A DNA stretch of 20,379 nt, taken from an uncultured Erysipelotrichaceae bacterium. GTDB lineage: Bacteria > Bacillota_I > Bacilli_A > RFN20 > CAG-826. This document shows, piece by piece, positions 1 through 7,438 of the stretch. The first letter of the stretch is position 1, and every line of letters begins with the position of its first letter. A model generated the notes under the pieces. The model saw only the letters and a program-made list of their open reading frames with translations, searched no databases and was not told the origin of the DNA. The translations under genes were made by a program, and so were the position numbers. Location of the stretch: NCBI GenBank assembly GCA_902801805.1, contig CADCJP010000009.1, positions 1 to 20,379 on the forward strand, in the 5' to 3' direction.

Positions 1-258
1 AACGTTAAGTATCAAGTTAAGGACCATACATTTGATGCCTCCTTTAAAATCACTAACGCTGGAGAATATTCAATTTATTACTATCTGTACATCAACGATA
101 AGAACGTGATGCTTGTTGATTGTAGTGAGGCTAAAGAATATACAGTTAATTATTCTGGTTTAAAGACTCACGATAGGGGTCACTTTTACATCGAATTTAG
201 TAACAATGTTGATTATAAGAAAACGATTGAAAATTATACATTTACTGTGGAGGACTAA
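1..258 (+). CDS. 3' end of an unidentified protein gene (partial)
   Basis: An open frame runs from the first base of the window to a TAA at 256-258, giving the last 85 residues of a protein whose start lies outside. The fragment is rich in Tyr, Asn and Lys, with alternating hydrophobic and polar stretches (for example SIYYYLYIND and GHFYIEFSN) that suggest beta strands, perhaps an Ig-like or extracellular domain. No membrane segment is present and I do not recognise the family. It is read in the same direction as the following channel gene and stops only two bases before it; the GGAGGA ribosome site of that gene (249-254) lies inside this frame, so the two are probably co-transcribed. Function cannot be assigned from the fragment. 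Confidence 0.75.
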   Translation, partial: NVKYQVKDHTFDASFKITNAGEYSIYYYLYINDKNVMLVDCSEAKEYTVNYSGLKTHDRGHFYIEFSNNVDYKKTIENYTFTVED

Positions 259-260
259 TT

Positions 261-1400
261 ATGCAAGAAATTAAAAAAGGCAATTGGTGGCAAAGAAAAA
301 CCAAAGAGCAAAAGACTAGCTTTGTTTTTGCAGCGATTATCTTTGTCATCGCTTTAGCGGGTTTCATTGTCTTAATGAATGCTAGAGCGTTTGTGAGCAA
401 AGAAATATGCGATTCATTCTATGGAGAAGGTGTTCCTAATGGTTGGATTGCCTTAGGCAAGATACTCGCGGAAGGCTCCGCTAAATGGTTTGTGAGCATT
501 ATCTTCTTCTTTATGGCGATTACTATCATCTTTATTGCGACATTCATTACCCATTTATTTGATAGCAAATCCCGTAAAGCAAAGACCGTTTCTTCCTTGG
601 TGAGATCCATTATCAAATACGTTGTTATCATTGCGTTAATCTGTGTGATTCTTGTTGTCTGGGGTGTTGATGTCTTTGGCATCATCATGGGTGTTGGTAT
701 CTTAACATTAATCGTTGGTTTAGGCTGCCAATCCTTAATCCAAGACGTTATTTCTGGTTTATTCATTGTTTTTGATGATTATTTCGCAGTGGGTGATACC
801 GTCATTATTGATGGTTTTAGAGGCACAATTGTGGAAGTTGGTCTTAAGACCACTAAGCTTCAAGACTTCGGTGGTAACATTAAATCCATCACCAATAGTT
901 CTATCGTCACTGTCGTTAATATGTCTCGTATGAGAAGTGTTGCTTCTGTGACTTTATCAGTCTCTTATAACGAAGATGTCGAAAGAGTAGAAGCACTTAT
1001 CATTCAAGAAATCGAAGCCTTAAAGGAAAAGATTCCAAACATTACCGAAGGTCCTTGGTATAAAGGCATTGATAATGTCACTGCCTCTAGCATTGATTTC
1101 TTAGTCATCGCCTTTACTGATGAAGGTAATAGATTCCAAGTCACTAGAGACTTAAAGCGCGAATTCTATTTATTGTTCAAACGTAATAATGTCCAAATCC
1201 CATATACACAAGTGACTGTTAATCCTGAAGATGAAAAAGATCGTCCAAAGGCTAGTAAAGAAGAAATCACTCTTGCCTTACAAGAACAAAGAAAGTTACG
1301 TGGTTTAGAACCAATTAAAAACGTTAAAAAGAAAAACACTGTTGTGGGCAGAGTGAAGAAAGCTTTCAAGAAAACAGAAGAAGAAATGGATTCAAAATAA
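261..1400 (+). CDS. MscS-family small-conductance mechanosensitive channel
   Basis: A 379-residue integral membrane protein that should open under membrane tension to release solutes on osmotic downshock. Hydrophobic spans lie near residues 20-40, 76-99 and 118-138, followed by the pore-lining helix at about 139-170, rich in Gly and small residues. The cytoplasmic beta domain at about 174-222 carries the family signature VGDTVIIDGFRGTIVEVGLKT and then the L-x-D-F-G-G/ITNSS segment. An alpha/beta domain follows to about 320, and a lysine-rich tail of about 60 residues ends the protein. The start is supported by GGAGGA at 249-254, six bases upstream. The gene closes with a shared terminator against the convergent hemolysin III family gene. 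The long basic tail is family-variable. Family assignment is firm; gating and ion preference are not readable. Confidence 0.93.
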   Translation: MQEIKKGNWWQRKTKEQKTSFVFAAIIFVIALAGFIVLMNARAFVSKEICDSFYGEGVPNGWIALGKILAEGSAKWFVSIIFFFMAITIIFIATFITHLFDSKSRKAKTVSSLVRSIIKYVVIIALICVILVVWGVDVFGIIMGVGILTLIVGLGCQSLIQDVISGLFIVFDDYFAVGDTVIIDGFRGTIVEVGLKTTKLQDFGGNIKSITNSSIVTVVNMSRMRSVASVTLSVSYNEDVERVEALIIQEIEALKEKIPNITEGPWYKGIDNVTASSIDFLVIAFTDEGNRFQVTRDLKREFYLLFKRNNVQIPYTQVTVNPEDEKDRPKASKEEITLALQEQRKLRGLEPIKNVKKKNTVVGRVKKAFKKTEEEMDSK

Positions 1401-1424
1401 AAGAGGCAAAAGCCTCTTTTTCTT
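1401..1424. terminator. Bidirectional intrinsic terminator between convergent genes
   Basis: AAGAGGC (1401-1407), a four-base AAAA loop, and GCCTCTT (1412-1418) form a perfect 7-bp stem followed by TTTTCTTTT on the plus strand. On the minus strand the same stem is followed by TTTATTTTG. It lies exactly between the stop of the MscS-type gene and the stop of the minus-strand hemolysin III family gene, so it can end both transcripts. Confidence 0.9.
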
Positions 1425-2099
1425 TTAGAAAAATAATGACATCACTCCTATTGCTTGTATCACCGTTGAAACTAAGACAAAGACATGAAATATACAGTGG
1501 AACCAAAGGTTCTTTTTACCAACGCTATAAAGGATTGAGCCGATGGAATAGATGATGCCTCCCGCTAATACAAAGCCAAAGGAGAAAGCGCTCATATAGA
1601 TAAAGCCACCACAGAATAGGACTAACCAGCCCATAGCTAAATATAAAATCAAAGAGATGACTTGGACGACTTTGCTTCTAAAGAACATTGCGTTTAAGAA
1701 GATACCTAACGCCGCTAATGACCACTCAATAATGAGCATGATTAAGCCAATAACATGTTCACTCATCAAAACCACACATATTGGGGTATAAGTTCCAGCG
1801 ATTAATAAATAAATAGTGCAGTGATCTAAAACCCTAAATAATTTCTTATTAAAAGAATCAGCGGGGGTACTATGATAAAGGCTACTGACAAAATAAACAT
1901 CAATAATTGTTAAACAAAAGATTAAAACACCAAGGAAATAAGAAGGATTAAAACTGCTTGAAGCTAGGGCGATTAAACCAATCACCATAATGATAATGGC
2001 GAGTGGGATACCAATGAGATGTGAGATAGTGTTAAATCTTTCTTGTCCTTTTGTGTATTTTGGGATTTTGACTTCTTGAATGTTTGCTTTGTAGTTCAT
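1425..2099 (-). CDS. Hemolysin III / PAQR family seven-helix membrane protein
   Basis: A 224-residue protein with about seven hydrophobic spans. Family motifs are SHLIG (26-30), SSLYH (72-76), LDHCTIYLLIAGTYTP (91-106) and H-x3-H in WFHCIFH (H201, H205). In the PAQR/HlyIII family the conserved His and Asp residues (here H76, D92, H201, H205) form a metal site, and some members act as ceramidase-like hydrolases; the role of bacterial members is poorly known and haemolysis should not be assumed from the name. I chose the ATG at 2099 rather than the in-frame ATG at 2120, because TGGAGGT (2110-2104) sits four bases before 2099 and would fall inside the longer version. The gene is monocistronic, between a terminator upstream and a shared terminator downstream. 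Confidence 0.9.
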   Translation of the reverse strand: MNYKANIQEVKIPKYTKGQERFNTISHLIGIPLAIIIMVIGLIALASSSFNPSYFLGVLIFCLTIIDVYFVSSLYHSTPADSFNKKLFRVLDHCTIYLLIAGTYTPICVVLMSEHVIGLIMLIIEWSLAALGIFLNAMFFRSKVVQVISLILYLAMGWLVLFCGGFIYMSAFSFGFVLAGGIIYSIGSILYSVGKKNLWFHCIFHVFVLVSTVIQAIGVMSLFF

Positions 2100-2121
2100 A
2101 ATGACCTCCAACCTTGCCATA

Positions 2122-2150
2122 ATCTTAAAAGATTGCTTCTAAAAGGTCAG
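2122..2150 (-). promoter_or_regulatory. Possible promoter of the hemolysin III family gene
   Basis: On the minus strand CTGACC (2150-2145, 4/6 match to the -35 consensus) and TAAGAT (2127-2122, 4/6 match to -10) are separated by exactly 17 bases. They lie between the upstream terminator and the ribosome site. Placement is sensible but both boxes are weak. Confidence 0.35.
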
Positions 2151-2162
2151 TGAACTGATTAA

Positions 2163-2228
2163 TAAAAAACTCTACTTATCCAAATATCTATTCTCTTTGA
2201 ATAAATATCAGTGAGTAGAGTGGTGTTT
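2163..2228 (-). terminator. Long composite terminator hairpin after msrC
   Basis: Read on the minus strand, ACTCTACT (2221-2214) pairs with AGTAGAGT (2176-2169), and within it TATTTATTC (2207-2199) pairs with GAATAGATA (2193-2185) with one G-U pair and a five-base loop. The two stems are separated by an asymmetric internal loop. The outer stem is followed by TTTTTTATT (minus). On the plus strand the arm is followed after a few bases by TTTTTT, so weak termination in that direction is also possible. It separates msrC from the hemolysin III family gene downstream. Confidence 0.75.
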
Positions 2229-2248
2229 TTTCTATTATAAATAGAATA

Positions 2249-2701
2249 TTAGAATAGTGGAGCGAGAACCTTAGCGATTTCCTCAAGCAGTTCTTTATCA
2301 CTTTCATTAAAGCGATTATAGATTGGTGCGTCGATGTCGATGACCGCTTTGACTTCGTTATCCTTAATAATTGGGGTGACGATTTCACTTTTTGATAAGC
2401 TCGAGCAAGCGATGTGACCAGGGAACTCGTTGACGTTAGGAACGATAAGAGTTTTACCTTCTCTTGCAGCAGCGCCACACACACCTTTAGTTAAAGGAAT
2501 AATCGTACAAGCGACATCACCTTGGAAAGGTCCGAGGTATAACTTGTCTCCTTCTCTAATGTAAAAACCACACCAATTGATACTCTCTAATTGGTTGAGT
2601 ACCGCTGAAGCATTTGAGAGATTGCTCATAAGTGGTAAACCTTGATCAATAATGGCTTTAATTTGTCCGAGTAATAATTTCATATCTAAAATATAACGCA
2701 T
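2249..2701 (-). CDS. msrC: Free methionine-(R)-sulfoxide reductase (GAF-domain fRMsr)
   Basis: A 150-residue single GAF-domain protein matching the fRMsr/YebR family, which reduces free methionine-(R)-sulfoxide in the cytoplasm with thioredoxin-type reductants. The family run is present: NWCGFYI, YLGPFQGDVACTIIP, KGVCGAA, GHIACSS, SEIVTPII and VIDIDAP. The three redox cysteines are C65, C75 and C99; their spacing (10 and 24) is the same as the E. coli C84/C94/C118 set, so the enzyme should be active. An extra cysteine, C44, sits where many members have Ala. The ATG at 2701 has only a weak purine-rich site upstream (GAAAGAT); a second ATG seven codons in is possible. The gene is divergent from the kinase-like gene across 62 bases in which I found no convincing promoter. 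Confidence 0.93.
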   Translation of the reverse strand: MRYILDMKLLLGQIKAIIDQGLPLMSNLSNASAVLNQLESINWCGFYIREGDKLYLGPFQGDVACTIIPLTKGVCGAAAREGKTLIVPNVNEFPGHIACSSLSKSEIVTPIIKDNEVKAVIDIDAPIYNRFNESDKELLEEIAKVLAPLF

Positions 2702-2763
2702 TTTTATCTTTCAGACACTGCTTATGCTTTAATTTTTCTTTTTAAGTTATTAAGATATTAAGC

Positions 2764-3270
2764 ATGAAACGTATATTAGTGATTGGTTGCCCAGGTGCAG
2801 GAAAGACTTATTTTTCTAAAAAACTTAAAGAGATTACTTCTTTACCTGTCATCCATATGGATAACCTTTATTGGAATGAAGATAAAACATCCATCAGTTT
2901 TGATGAATTAAATAAAAAGCTTTTACCTTATTTAAAAGGAGAAGAATGGATTGTTGATGGAAATTACCATGACACCTTAAAACTCCGCTTAGAATACGCA
3001 ACTGACGTCTTCTTCTTAAAGATGCCAAGAGAGCAATGCATCGAAGGTATCTTAGAAAGAATAGATCAACCTAGAGATGATATCCCTTGGGTTGAGACTA
3101 AGAAGGATGCAGTTGAACTCATCGAATGGACCATTGACTATGAAGCCCGCACCAAAGCGGATGAAGAAGCGCTCTTAAAAGAGTACCCAAATGTCAAAGT
3201 TCATATTATTAAAAGTAGAAAAGACGCTGATACTTATCTAGATAAGCTTAAAAAAAGATTCCATCGTTAG
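2764..3270 (+). CDS. Small P-loop kinase-like protein (adenylate kinase/FlaR-like)
   Basis: A 168-residue nucleotide-binding protein. The N-terminus MKRILVIGCPGAGKTYF holds a Walker A motif (GCPGAGKT, residues 8-15). HMDNLYWNED follows at about 31-40, where related proteins have a substrate-side Asp and aromatic residues, and EEWIVDGNYH at about 60-69 matches the motif seen in proteins annotated as 'DNA topology modulation protein FlaR' or adenylate-kinase-like. A charged lid-like segment (ERIDQPRDDIPW) lies in the middle. The substrate is not known for this family and the 'topology modulation' name is historic. No clear ribosome site precedes the ATG. Its TAG overlaps the stop of the convergent diguanylate cyclase gene by two bases, inside a terminator loop. 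Confidence 0.82.
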   Translation: MKRILVIGCPGAGKTYFSKKLKEITSLPVIHMDNLYWNEDKTSISFDELNKKLLPYLKGEEWIVDGNYHDTLKLRLEYATDVFFLKMPREQCIEGILERIDQPRDDIPWVETKKDAVELIEWTIDYEARTKADEEALLKEYPNVKVHIIKSRKDADTYLDKLKKRFHR

Positions 3271-3285
3271 TGAGGAATCTTTTTT
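3250..3285. terminator. Bidirectional terminator formed by two overlapping gene ends
   Basis: AAAAAAGATTCC (3251-3262) and GGAATCTTTTTT (3274-3285) form a perfect 12-bp stem with an 11-base loop. The A-run and T-run flanks give a U-tract on both strands. The stop of the plus-strand kinase-like gene (TAG 3268-3270) and the stop of the minus-strand cyclase gene (TTA 3267-3269) both lie in the loop, so the coding ends themselves build the terminator. Confidence 0.9.
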
Positions 3286-4391
3286 GCTAGGGACACGTTA
3301 TCTTTACCGTTATTTTTCGCCATCCTATTAGCGTAGTCCGCTAAATCTAGCACGTGGTCGAAGTTGAATGTTTCATCAACCGGTAAGACAACTGCACCTA
3401 CAGAAACAGTAATATGGAACTTTGGATATTCCTTGAACGTACAGGCGCTCACAGAAGCACGAATCTTCTCGCCCATTTCTAATAATTTTTCTTCTTTAAC
3501 ATCAGTTAAGCAAACGACGAATTCATCACCGCCCCAACGACAGACGAAGGCGCCTTCTTGTTGTGATAATAATTCACCGATTTTCACTAAGACAACATTA
3601 CCGAATAAGTGACCATATGTATCATTAACGTTTTTAAATGCGTCAACGTCAACGAATAAACAGCCTAGGGTAGTGTTTAAGTTTCTATTTTGATATGTTT
3701 CATCTAAGTATTTGGCTAAGTAATTTTGATTAGCTAAACCAGTAAGAGAGTCGTGCATAGAGGCGTATTTGAAGTTTTCTGTGAAACTTCTTAAGCGCTT
3801 CGCGGCGACGTGACGGACGAGTTCCGCAAAGTAACCCAAGAGCATACACACAACATATAACATGCTGATACGTAAACGCATGTTAACTGAAAGTGTGGCA
3901 ACTTGATTATCAATCATTTCAAAGGTCGCTTGCTCAGCAGCGTATTTTCTAAAGTCCGCTAATGGCCACCAGAAGAAGGCAATCATGGTTAAGAAAACAG
4001 GAACTGCAGTAATAAAACCAGCTTTTAAACCAAAGGTAATAAAAGAGAAGGCTGGAATTAATAAGATCCAAAGATGTAAGAAGCCATCTGGACCACCGTC
4101 ATAGCATAAATAACCAAAGTAAAGGACAATGAGCGCCATGAAAAGACGGCCCCATAAAAGATGATATTTGTTAACAAATATGGTTAAGATAAAAACTAAA
4201 AGCGCTAAAACAAATCCTACCGTCATGATAATGGCGAAGAATTTTTGTGGGTCGTTTAAGAAGTGAGTAACGGCCGCACCAGCGGAAATGATAGCTAAAA
4301 TAAGGGATAAGACAGCGACGAGGAATGATTGACGGAAATCGTCATTTAAAAGACCATCCGTCGCTTTATTAAAAAATTGCTTGAGTTTCAT
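3267..4391 (-). CDS. Membrane-bound diguanylate cyclase (GGDEF domain)
   Basis: A 374-residue protein with about six hydrophobic spans in the first 200 residues (near 23-44, 52-73, 80-95, 100-120, 121-143, 178-198) and a C-terminal GGDEF domain from about 205. The catalytic motif RWGGDEF is intact (G287-F291), as are the upstream HDSLTGLAN and DVDAFKNVNDTYGH motifs that bind GTP and metal, so synthesis of cyclic di-GMP is expected. The product-inhibition site (RxxD five residues before GGDEF) is absent: those positions hold Q and A. The N-terminal membrane region is a likely sensor of unknown signal and is not a PAS or GAF domain. No EAL, HD-GYP or PilZ gene is in the window. Start at 4391 fits the hydrophobic N-terminus and an upstream promoter. 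Confidence 0.93.
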   Translation of the reverse strand: MKLKQFFNKATDGLLNDDFRQSFLVAVLSLILAIISAGAAVTHFLNDPQKFFAIIMTVGFVLALLVFILTIFVNKYHLLWGRLFMALIVLYFGYLCYDGGPDGFLHLWILLIPAFSFITFGLKAGFITAVPVFLTMIAFFWWPLADFRKYAAEQATFEMIDNQVATLSVNMRLRISMLYVVCMLLGYFAELVRHVAAKRLRSFTENFKYASMHDSLTGLANQNYLAKYLDETYQNRNLNTTLGCLFVDVDAFKNVNDTYGHLFGNVVLVKIGELLSQQEGAFVCRWGGDEFVVCLTDVKEEKLLEMGEKIRASVSACTFKEYPKFHITVSVGAVVLPVDETFNFDHVLDLADYANRMAKNNGKDNVSLAKKIPH

Positions 4392-4422
4392 TTGATATAC
4401 TATGTTGAGCCTTTGCCTCTTA

Positions 4423-4431
4423 ATTATAACA
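4423..4431 (-). promoter_or_regulatory. Extended -10 promoter for the diguanylate cyclase gene
   Basis: On the minus strand the sequence reads TGTTATAAT (4431-4423): a perfect -10 hexamer preceded by the TG of an extended -10. A -35-like TTTAAT lies 17 bases upstream but is weak. Transcription would start near 4416, about 25 bases before the ATG. Confidence 0.55.
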
Positions 4432-4481
4432 ACGATTTAATAATAATTAAACACTTTTTCATAAATGTAAACCGATTTTGT

Positions 4482-4510
4482 TTCTTTATATAAAGACTTT
4501 CCAGTATAAT
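4482..4510 (+). promoter_or_regulatory. Promoter of the ECF S-component gene
   Basis: A perfect -10 hexamer TATAAT lies at 4505-4510. At 17 bases upstream is TTCTTT (4482-4487), a weak -35. Transcription would begin near 4517, leaving a leader of about 39 bases. In that leader CCAT/ATGG (4522-4525 with 4537-4540) and CCTAT/ATAGG (4530-4534 with 4544-4548) are alternative small stems, the second covering part of the ribosome site. Confidence 0.5.
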
Positions 4511-4555
4511 GATTTCCGTATCCATGGGACCTATTTATGGCCTATAGGGGGAATT

Positions 4556-5161
4556 ATGAAAAGAAAATTTGATACAAAGGCAATCGTCTTAACAGGATTG
4601 CTCTTAGCTTTAGAGATTGTGCTACAAACAATCGGTAATTACTTACAATTTGGGCTGGTTAACATTAACTTATCTTTGATACCAATAGTGTTAGCGGCCG
4701 TCTTATGCGGGCCTATATCAGGTGGGATATTGGGCTTTTTTAATGGCTTAATGGCGTTACTCTCACCATCCACACTCGCAATATTCATGCCAGTGAATCC
4801 AGTTGGGACTGTGCTTGTCTGCTTACTCAAGTGCGCTCTAGCAGGCGTCGCTGCAGCATTTGTTTATGACCTGTTCAGAAAGATTGGTAAAAACAGATTC
4901 CTTTTTAATACCATCGGTTTATTTGTTGCAAGCGCGATCGTCCCTGTTATTAACACAGGCTTATTCGCATTAGGCGCATTAGTCTTCTTCCAAGATTTAC
5001 TTAAAGCCAGTATTAATGAAACAATGCCAAACATTGGTGCGGTTTTGATCTTCGGCTTTATTGGTGTTAACTTCTTCTTTGAACTAGCAACCACAGTGTT
5101 CATCACTCCAGCTGTCGGTATGGTTCTCTATAAAAGAGAAGAGAAATCTCTTGATAAATAG
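4556..5161 (+). CDS. ECF-type transporter substrate-binding (S) component
   Basis: A 201-residue, very hydrophobic protein with about six membrane spans, matching the ECF transporter S-component type: short basic N-terminus MKRKFDTKAIVLTGLLLALE, then a loop with NINLSLIPIVLAAVLCGPISGGILGF, the conserved 'LSLIP...GP..G...G' arrangement of this superfamily. S components capture a vitamin or similar small molecule and dock to a shared EcfT/EcfA module, which is not encoded here, as is usual for group II ECF systems. Substrate cannot be read: it does not look like RibU, and pantothenate-type or unassigned families are possible. I chose ATG 4556, since GGGGGA (4547-4552) precedes it; the longer frame from 4478 would begin inside the promoter. 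It lies divergent from the cyclase gene. Confidence 0.85.
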   Translation: MKRKFDTKAIVLTGLLLALEIVLQTIGNYLQFGLVNINLSLIPIVLAAVLCGPISGGILGFFNGLMALLSPSTLAIFMPVNPVGTVLVCLLKCALAGVAAAFVYDLFRKIGKNRFLFNTIGLFVASAIVPVINTGLFALGALVFFQDLLKASINETMPNIGAVLIFGFIGVNFFFELATTVFITPAVGMVLYKREEKSLDK

Positions 5162-5205
5162 TACTTTTGTTTTATTTTTAATCCGTTTGAAGGTATCATT
5201 TAGTT

Positions 5206-6450
5206 ATGCAAAAACCTTTAGCGGATTTTTTACGTCCTGAATCCATTGAAGATATGGTGGGCCAACACCATCTTTTAGACAAAGGCACAGTTTTTAGAAA
5301 AAGCATTGATAGTAATCATATTACCAACATGGTTTTCTATGGTCCTCCAGGAGTGGGTAAAACCACACTTGCTAATATCATTGCGAAGAATTCTCACTTA
5401 TCTTTATATAAATTAAATGGCACTAATGCATCGATTGATGACATTAAAAACGTCATTAAGGAATCTGATAGTTTCTTAAACAATGAAGGTGTTTTGCTCT
5501 ACTTGGATGAAATCCAATATTTAAATAAGAAACAACAACAATCTCTTTTAGAGTTTGTGGAATCAGGTAATATTACCTTAATTGCCTCCACAACAGAAAA
5601 CCCATATTTCTATATCTATCCCGCTTTGATTAGTCGTTGCACAGTCTTCGAATTCAAAGCCTTAAAAGTGGACGATATCAAAGAAGGATTATTAAAAGCT
5701 TGTAATAAGTTAGGTCTAAAGATTGATGAAGATGCTTTAGAAACTCTCGCCCTTGCCTCTAACGGGGATATGCGTAAGGCTCTTAATAATTTAGATTTTA
5801 TCTATGGTGCTTTAAATAAGACCAATAAGATTAATCTAGAAACAGTTAAGCAACTCATTGATAAGGCTAATATTGCTTATGACCGTGGTGAAGATAAACA
5901 CTTTGATACATTAAGCGCTTTTATGAAGTCACTTAGAGGTAGTGATCCAGACGCCGCTATCTTCTATTTAGCAAAGTTATTAAAAGGTGGAGATATCATT
6001 GCTGCAAGTCGTCGTTTATTATGCTCAGTGAGTGAAGATGTAGGTTTAGCTTATCCACAGTTAATTCCAATTGTAAAAGCGTGTGTTGACAGTGCACTTC
6101 AGCTCGGTATGCCTGAAGCTAGATTACCATTAGCGAATGCGACTATTTTAATCGCTACAGCCCCTAAGAGTAATTCTGCTTATTTAGCCGTGGACACTGC
6201 AATGATGGATATCGATCAAGGTAAGGGTGCAACAGTACCGAGAAACTTACAAAATACCCATTTCGATGGAGAAGACGCTAAGGTCAAAGGACAAAACTAT
6301 ATCTATCCACATGATTTTCCAAATCACTATGTGGAACAACAGTATTTACCCGATGACCTTAAGAAGAGACAATACTACATCCCACAAGATAATAAAAATG
6401 AGCAATCGTTTAAAGAATATTGGGATAAAATCAAGAAAAAACACAAATAA
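5206..6450 (+). CDS. rarA: Replication-associated recombination ATPase RarA/MgsA
   Basis: A 414-residue AAA+ ATPase of the RarA (MgsA, WRNIP1) family, which acts as a tetramer at stalled replication forks with single-strand binding protein and RecA. Walker A is GPPGVGKT (46-53), Walker B LLYLDE (97-102), and sensor/arginine-finger region STTENPYFYIYPALISRC follows. The family's C-terminal block is clear: AASRRLLCSVSEDVGLAYPQ, LGMPEARLPLANATILIATAPKSNSAY and the YPHDFPNHYVEQQYLP segment. Length is typical. The ribosome site is weak (GAAGG at 5189-5193, 12 bases from the ATG). The next gene starts two bases after its TAA, so the two are probably one transcript. Confidence 0.95.
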   Translation: MQKPLADFLRPESIEDMVGQHHLLDKGTVFRKSIDSNHITNMVFYGPPGVGKTTLANIIAKNSHLSLYKLNGTNASIDDIKNVIKESDSFLNNEGVLLYLDEIQYLNKKQQQSLLEFVESGNITLIASTTENPYFYIYPALISRCTVFEFKALKVDDIKEGLLKACNKLGLKIDEDALETLALASNGDMRKALNNLDFIYGALNKTNKINLETVKQLIDKANIAYDRGEDKHFDTLSAFMKSLRGSDPDAAIFYLAKLLKGGDIIAASRRLLCSVSEDVGLAYPQLIPIVKACVDSALQLGMPEARLPLANATILIATAPKSNSAYLAVDTAMMDIDQGKGATVPRNLQNTHFDGEDAKVKGQNYIYPHDFPNHYVEQQYLPDDLKKRQYYIPQDNKNEQSFKEYWDKIKKKHK

Positions 6451-6452
6451 TT

Positions 6453-7367
6453 ATGGATTCTTTAAAAACATTAATGGACAAAAAACAATACGATTTAGTC
6501 TTGAAACTCACGGAGAATAGTCAAGACTCTTTAGCGTTGTTTTATCGCTTAAGTGCTTTACTCGCTACTGGTAAAAGTGAAGATGCTTTAACTCTCATCA
6601 AAGAGAGAAGACAAACTCTTTTAACTAAGCCAGGAATCTTAATGAAAATACATATTGAGATTCTCTGCTTATTAGGTAGATTTGATGAAGCTTATAGTGA
6701 ACTTCGTTACTATCAAGAATTACCATATGAAAATCAAGAAACAGAAGAGATTTTAAACTCTCTTCCTAAATACATTCGTGAGGAAGAAATTAAAGTCTAT
6801 CGTCATAAAGAAGTAGGTCAAGACGAAATCAGACAAAAGCTCTTGAGTAAGAGTGACGCTGATGTGCTAAGCGCACTTGATGCGGTCCGAGGTCAACCTT
6901 TAGAAAACTTCCTTCTTCCAATTTTTAATATCTTAACTAAATACCCAAGGCAAATGGTGCGTGCGTTCGCGCTTCTTTTGCTCGTTGCGAAGAAATACGA
7001 TAAAAAGGTTTCCTATTTATTCTTTGATAAACTCATTGAAGTTATTCCCGCGGAACTTGAAGAACCTTTTGTTTTAAAAGGTATTGGCAACATGGAAGAT
7101 ATTGCTAGTATGTTCCAAAATGTCTACCATGACCCATCTTTAAGCCAAAACGCTGTTAATATCTTATCTTCCTATCTCATTTACTCTTATCCAAATAAAC
7201 CAGAGTTCTCTAGAGAAGAGATTCTCGTGATCTTTGGCTACCTCGCTAAAGACTTATTAAAAGTGAGAGGAAATAACCTTGAAGAAATGTGCGAAGAATA
7301 TAACTTAGACCCTGAAGAAATGAGGGAACAAGTTAATAAAATTAAAGCCCATCTCGACGAATTCTAA
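6453..7367 (+). CDS. Unidentified helical-repeat protein coupled to rarA
   Basis: A 304-residue soluble protein that I do not recognise. It is strongly alpha-helical. Residues 1-90 read like tandem helix-turn-helix repeats (LALFYRLSALLATGKSEDAL; LMKIHIEILCLLGRFDEAYSEL), with the spacing and A/G/L/Y pattern of TPR-like units. The remaining part contains further amphipathic helices, and the C-terminus is acidic (EEMCEEYNLDPEEMREQ). There is no signal peptide, membrane span or catalytic motif. It starts two bases after the rarA stop with no ribosome site of its own, which suggests translational coupling, and ends at a good terminator. The context allows a guess of a partner of RarA or a general scaffold, but nothing in the sequence proves this. 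A DUF3196-like mollicute TPR protein is one possible match. Confidence 0.8.
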   Translation: MDSLKTLMDKKQYDLVLKLTENSQDSLALFYRLSALLATGKSEDALTLIKERRQTLLTKPGILMKIHIEILCLLGRFDEAYSELRYYQELPYENQETEEILNSLPKYIREEEIKVYRHKEVGQDEIRQKLLSKSDADVLSALDAVRGQPLENFLLPIFNILTKYPRQMVRAFALLLLVAKKYDKKVSYLFFDKLIEVIPAELEEPFVLKGIGNMEDIASMFQNVYHDPSLSQNAVNILSSYLIYSYPNKPEFSREEILVIFGYLAKDLLKVRGNNLEEMCEEYNLDPEEMREQVNKIKAHLDEF

Positions 7368-7394
7368 AACCTCACTCTTCTTATAAAGAAAAAT

Positions 7395-7423
7395 ACAAGC
7401 GCTTTTGCTTGTTTTTTATTTTT
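7395..7423 (+). terminator. Terminator of the rarA transcript
   Basis: ACAAGC (7395-7400) pairs with GCTTGT (7407-7412) around a six-base loop, followed by TTTTTATTTTT. It closes the rarA pair. Its right arm overlaps the -35 box proposed for tig. Confidence 0.8.
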
Positions 7424-7438
7424 CGTACGTGTTATATT
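7409..7438 (+). promoter_or_regulatory. Promoter of tig, overlapping the upstream terminator
   Basis: TTGTTT (7409-7414) and TATATT (7433-7438) are 18 bases apart, and the -10 box is preceded by TG (TGTTATATT, an extended -10). A 5-bp inverted repeat CGTGT/ACACG (7428-7432 and 7442-7446, nine bases apart) is centred on the -10 and could be an operator. Transcription would start near 7445. Confidence 0.6.

Noticed and set aside
2100..2120. Longer start for the hemolysin III family gene (seven extra residues)
   Set aside because: The only good ribosome site, TGGAGGT, would be inside the extra coding part; it serves the ATG at 2099.
4478..4555. 26-residue N-terminal extension of the ECF S component
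   Set aside because: It would start in the promoter -35/-10 region and lacks a ribosome site; GGGGGA points to ATG 4556.
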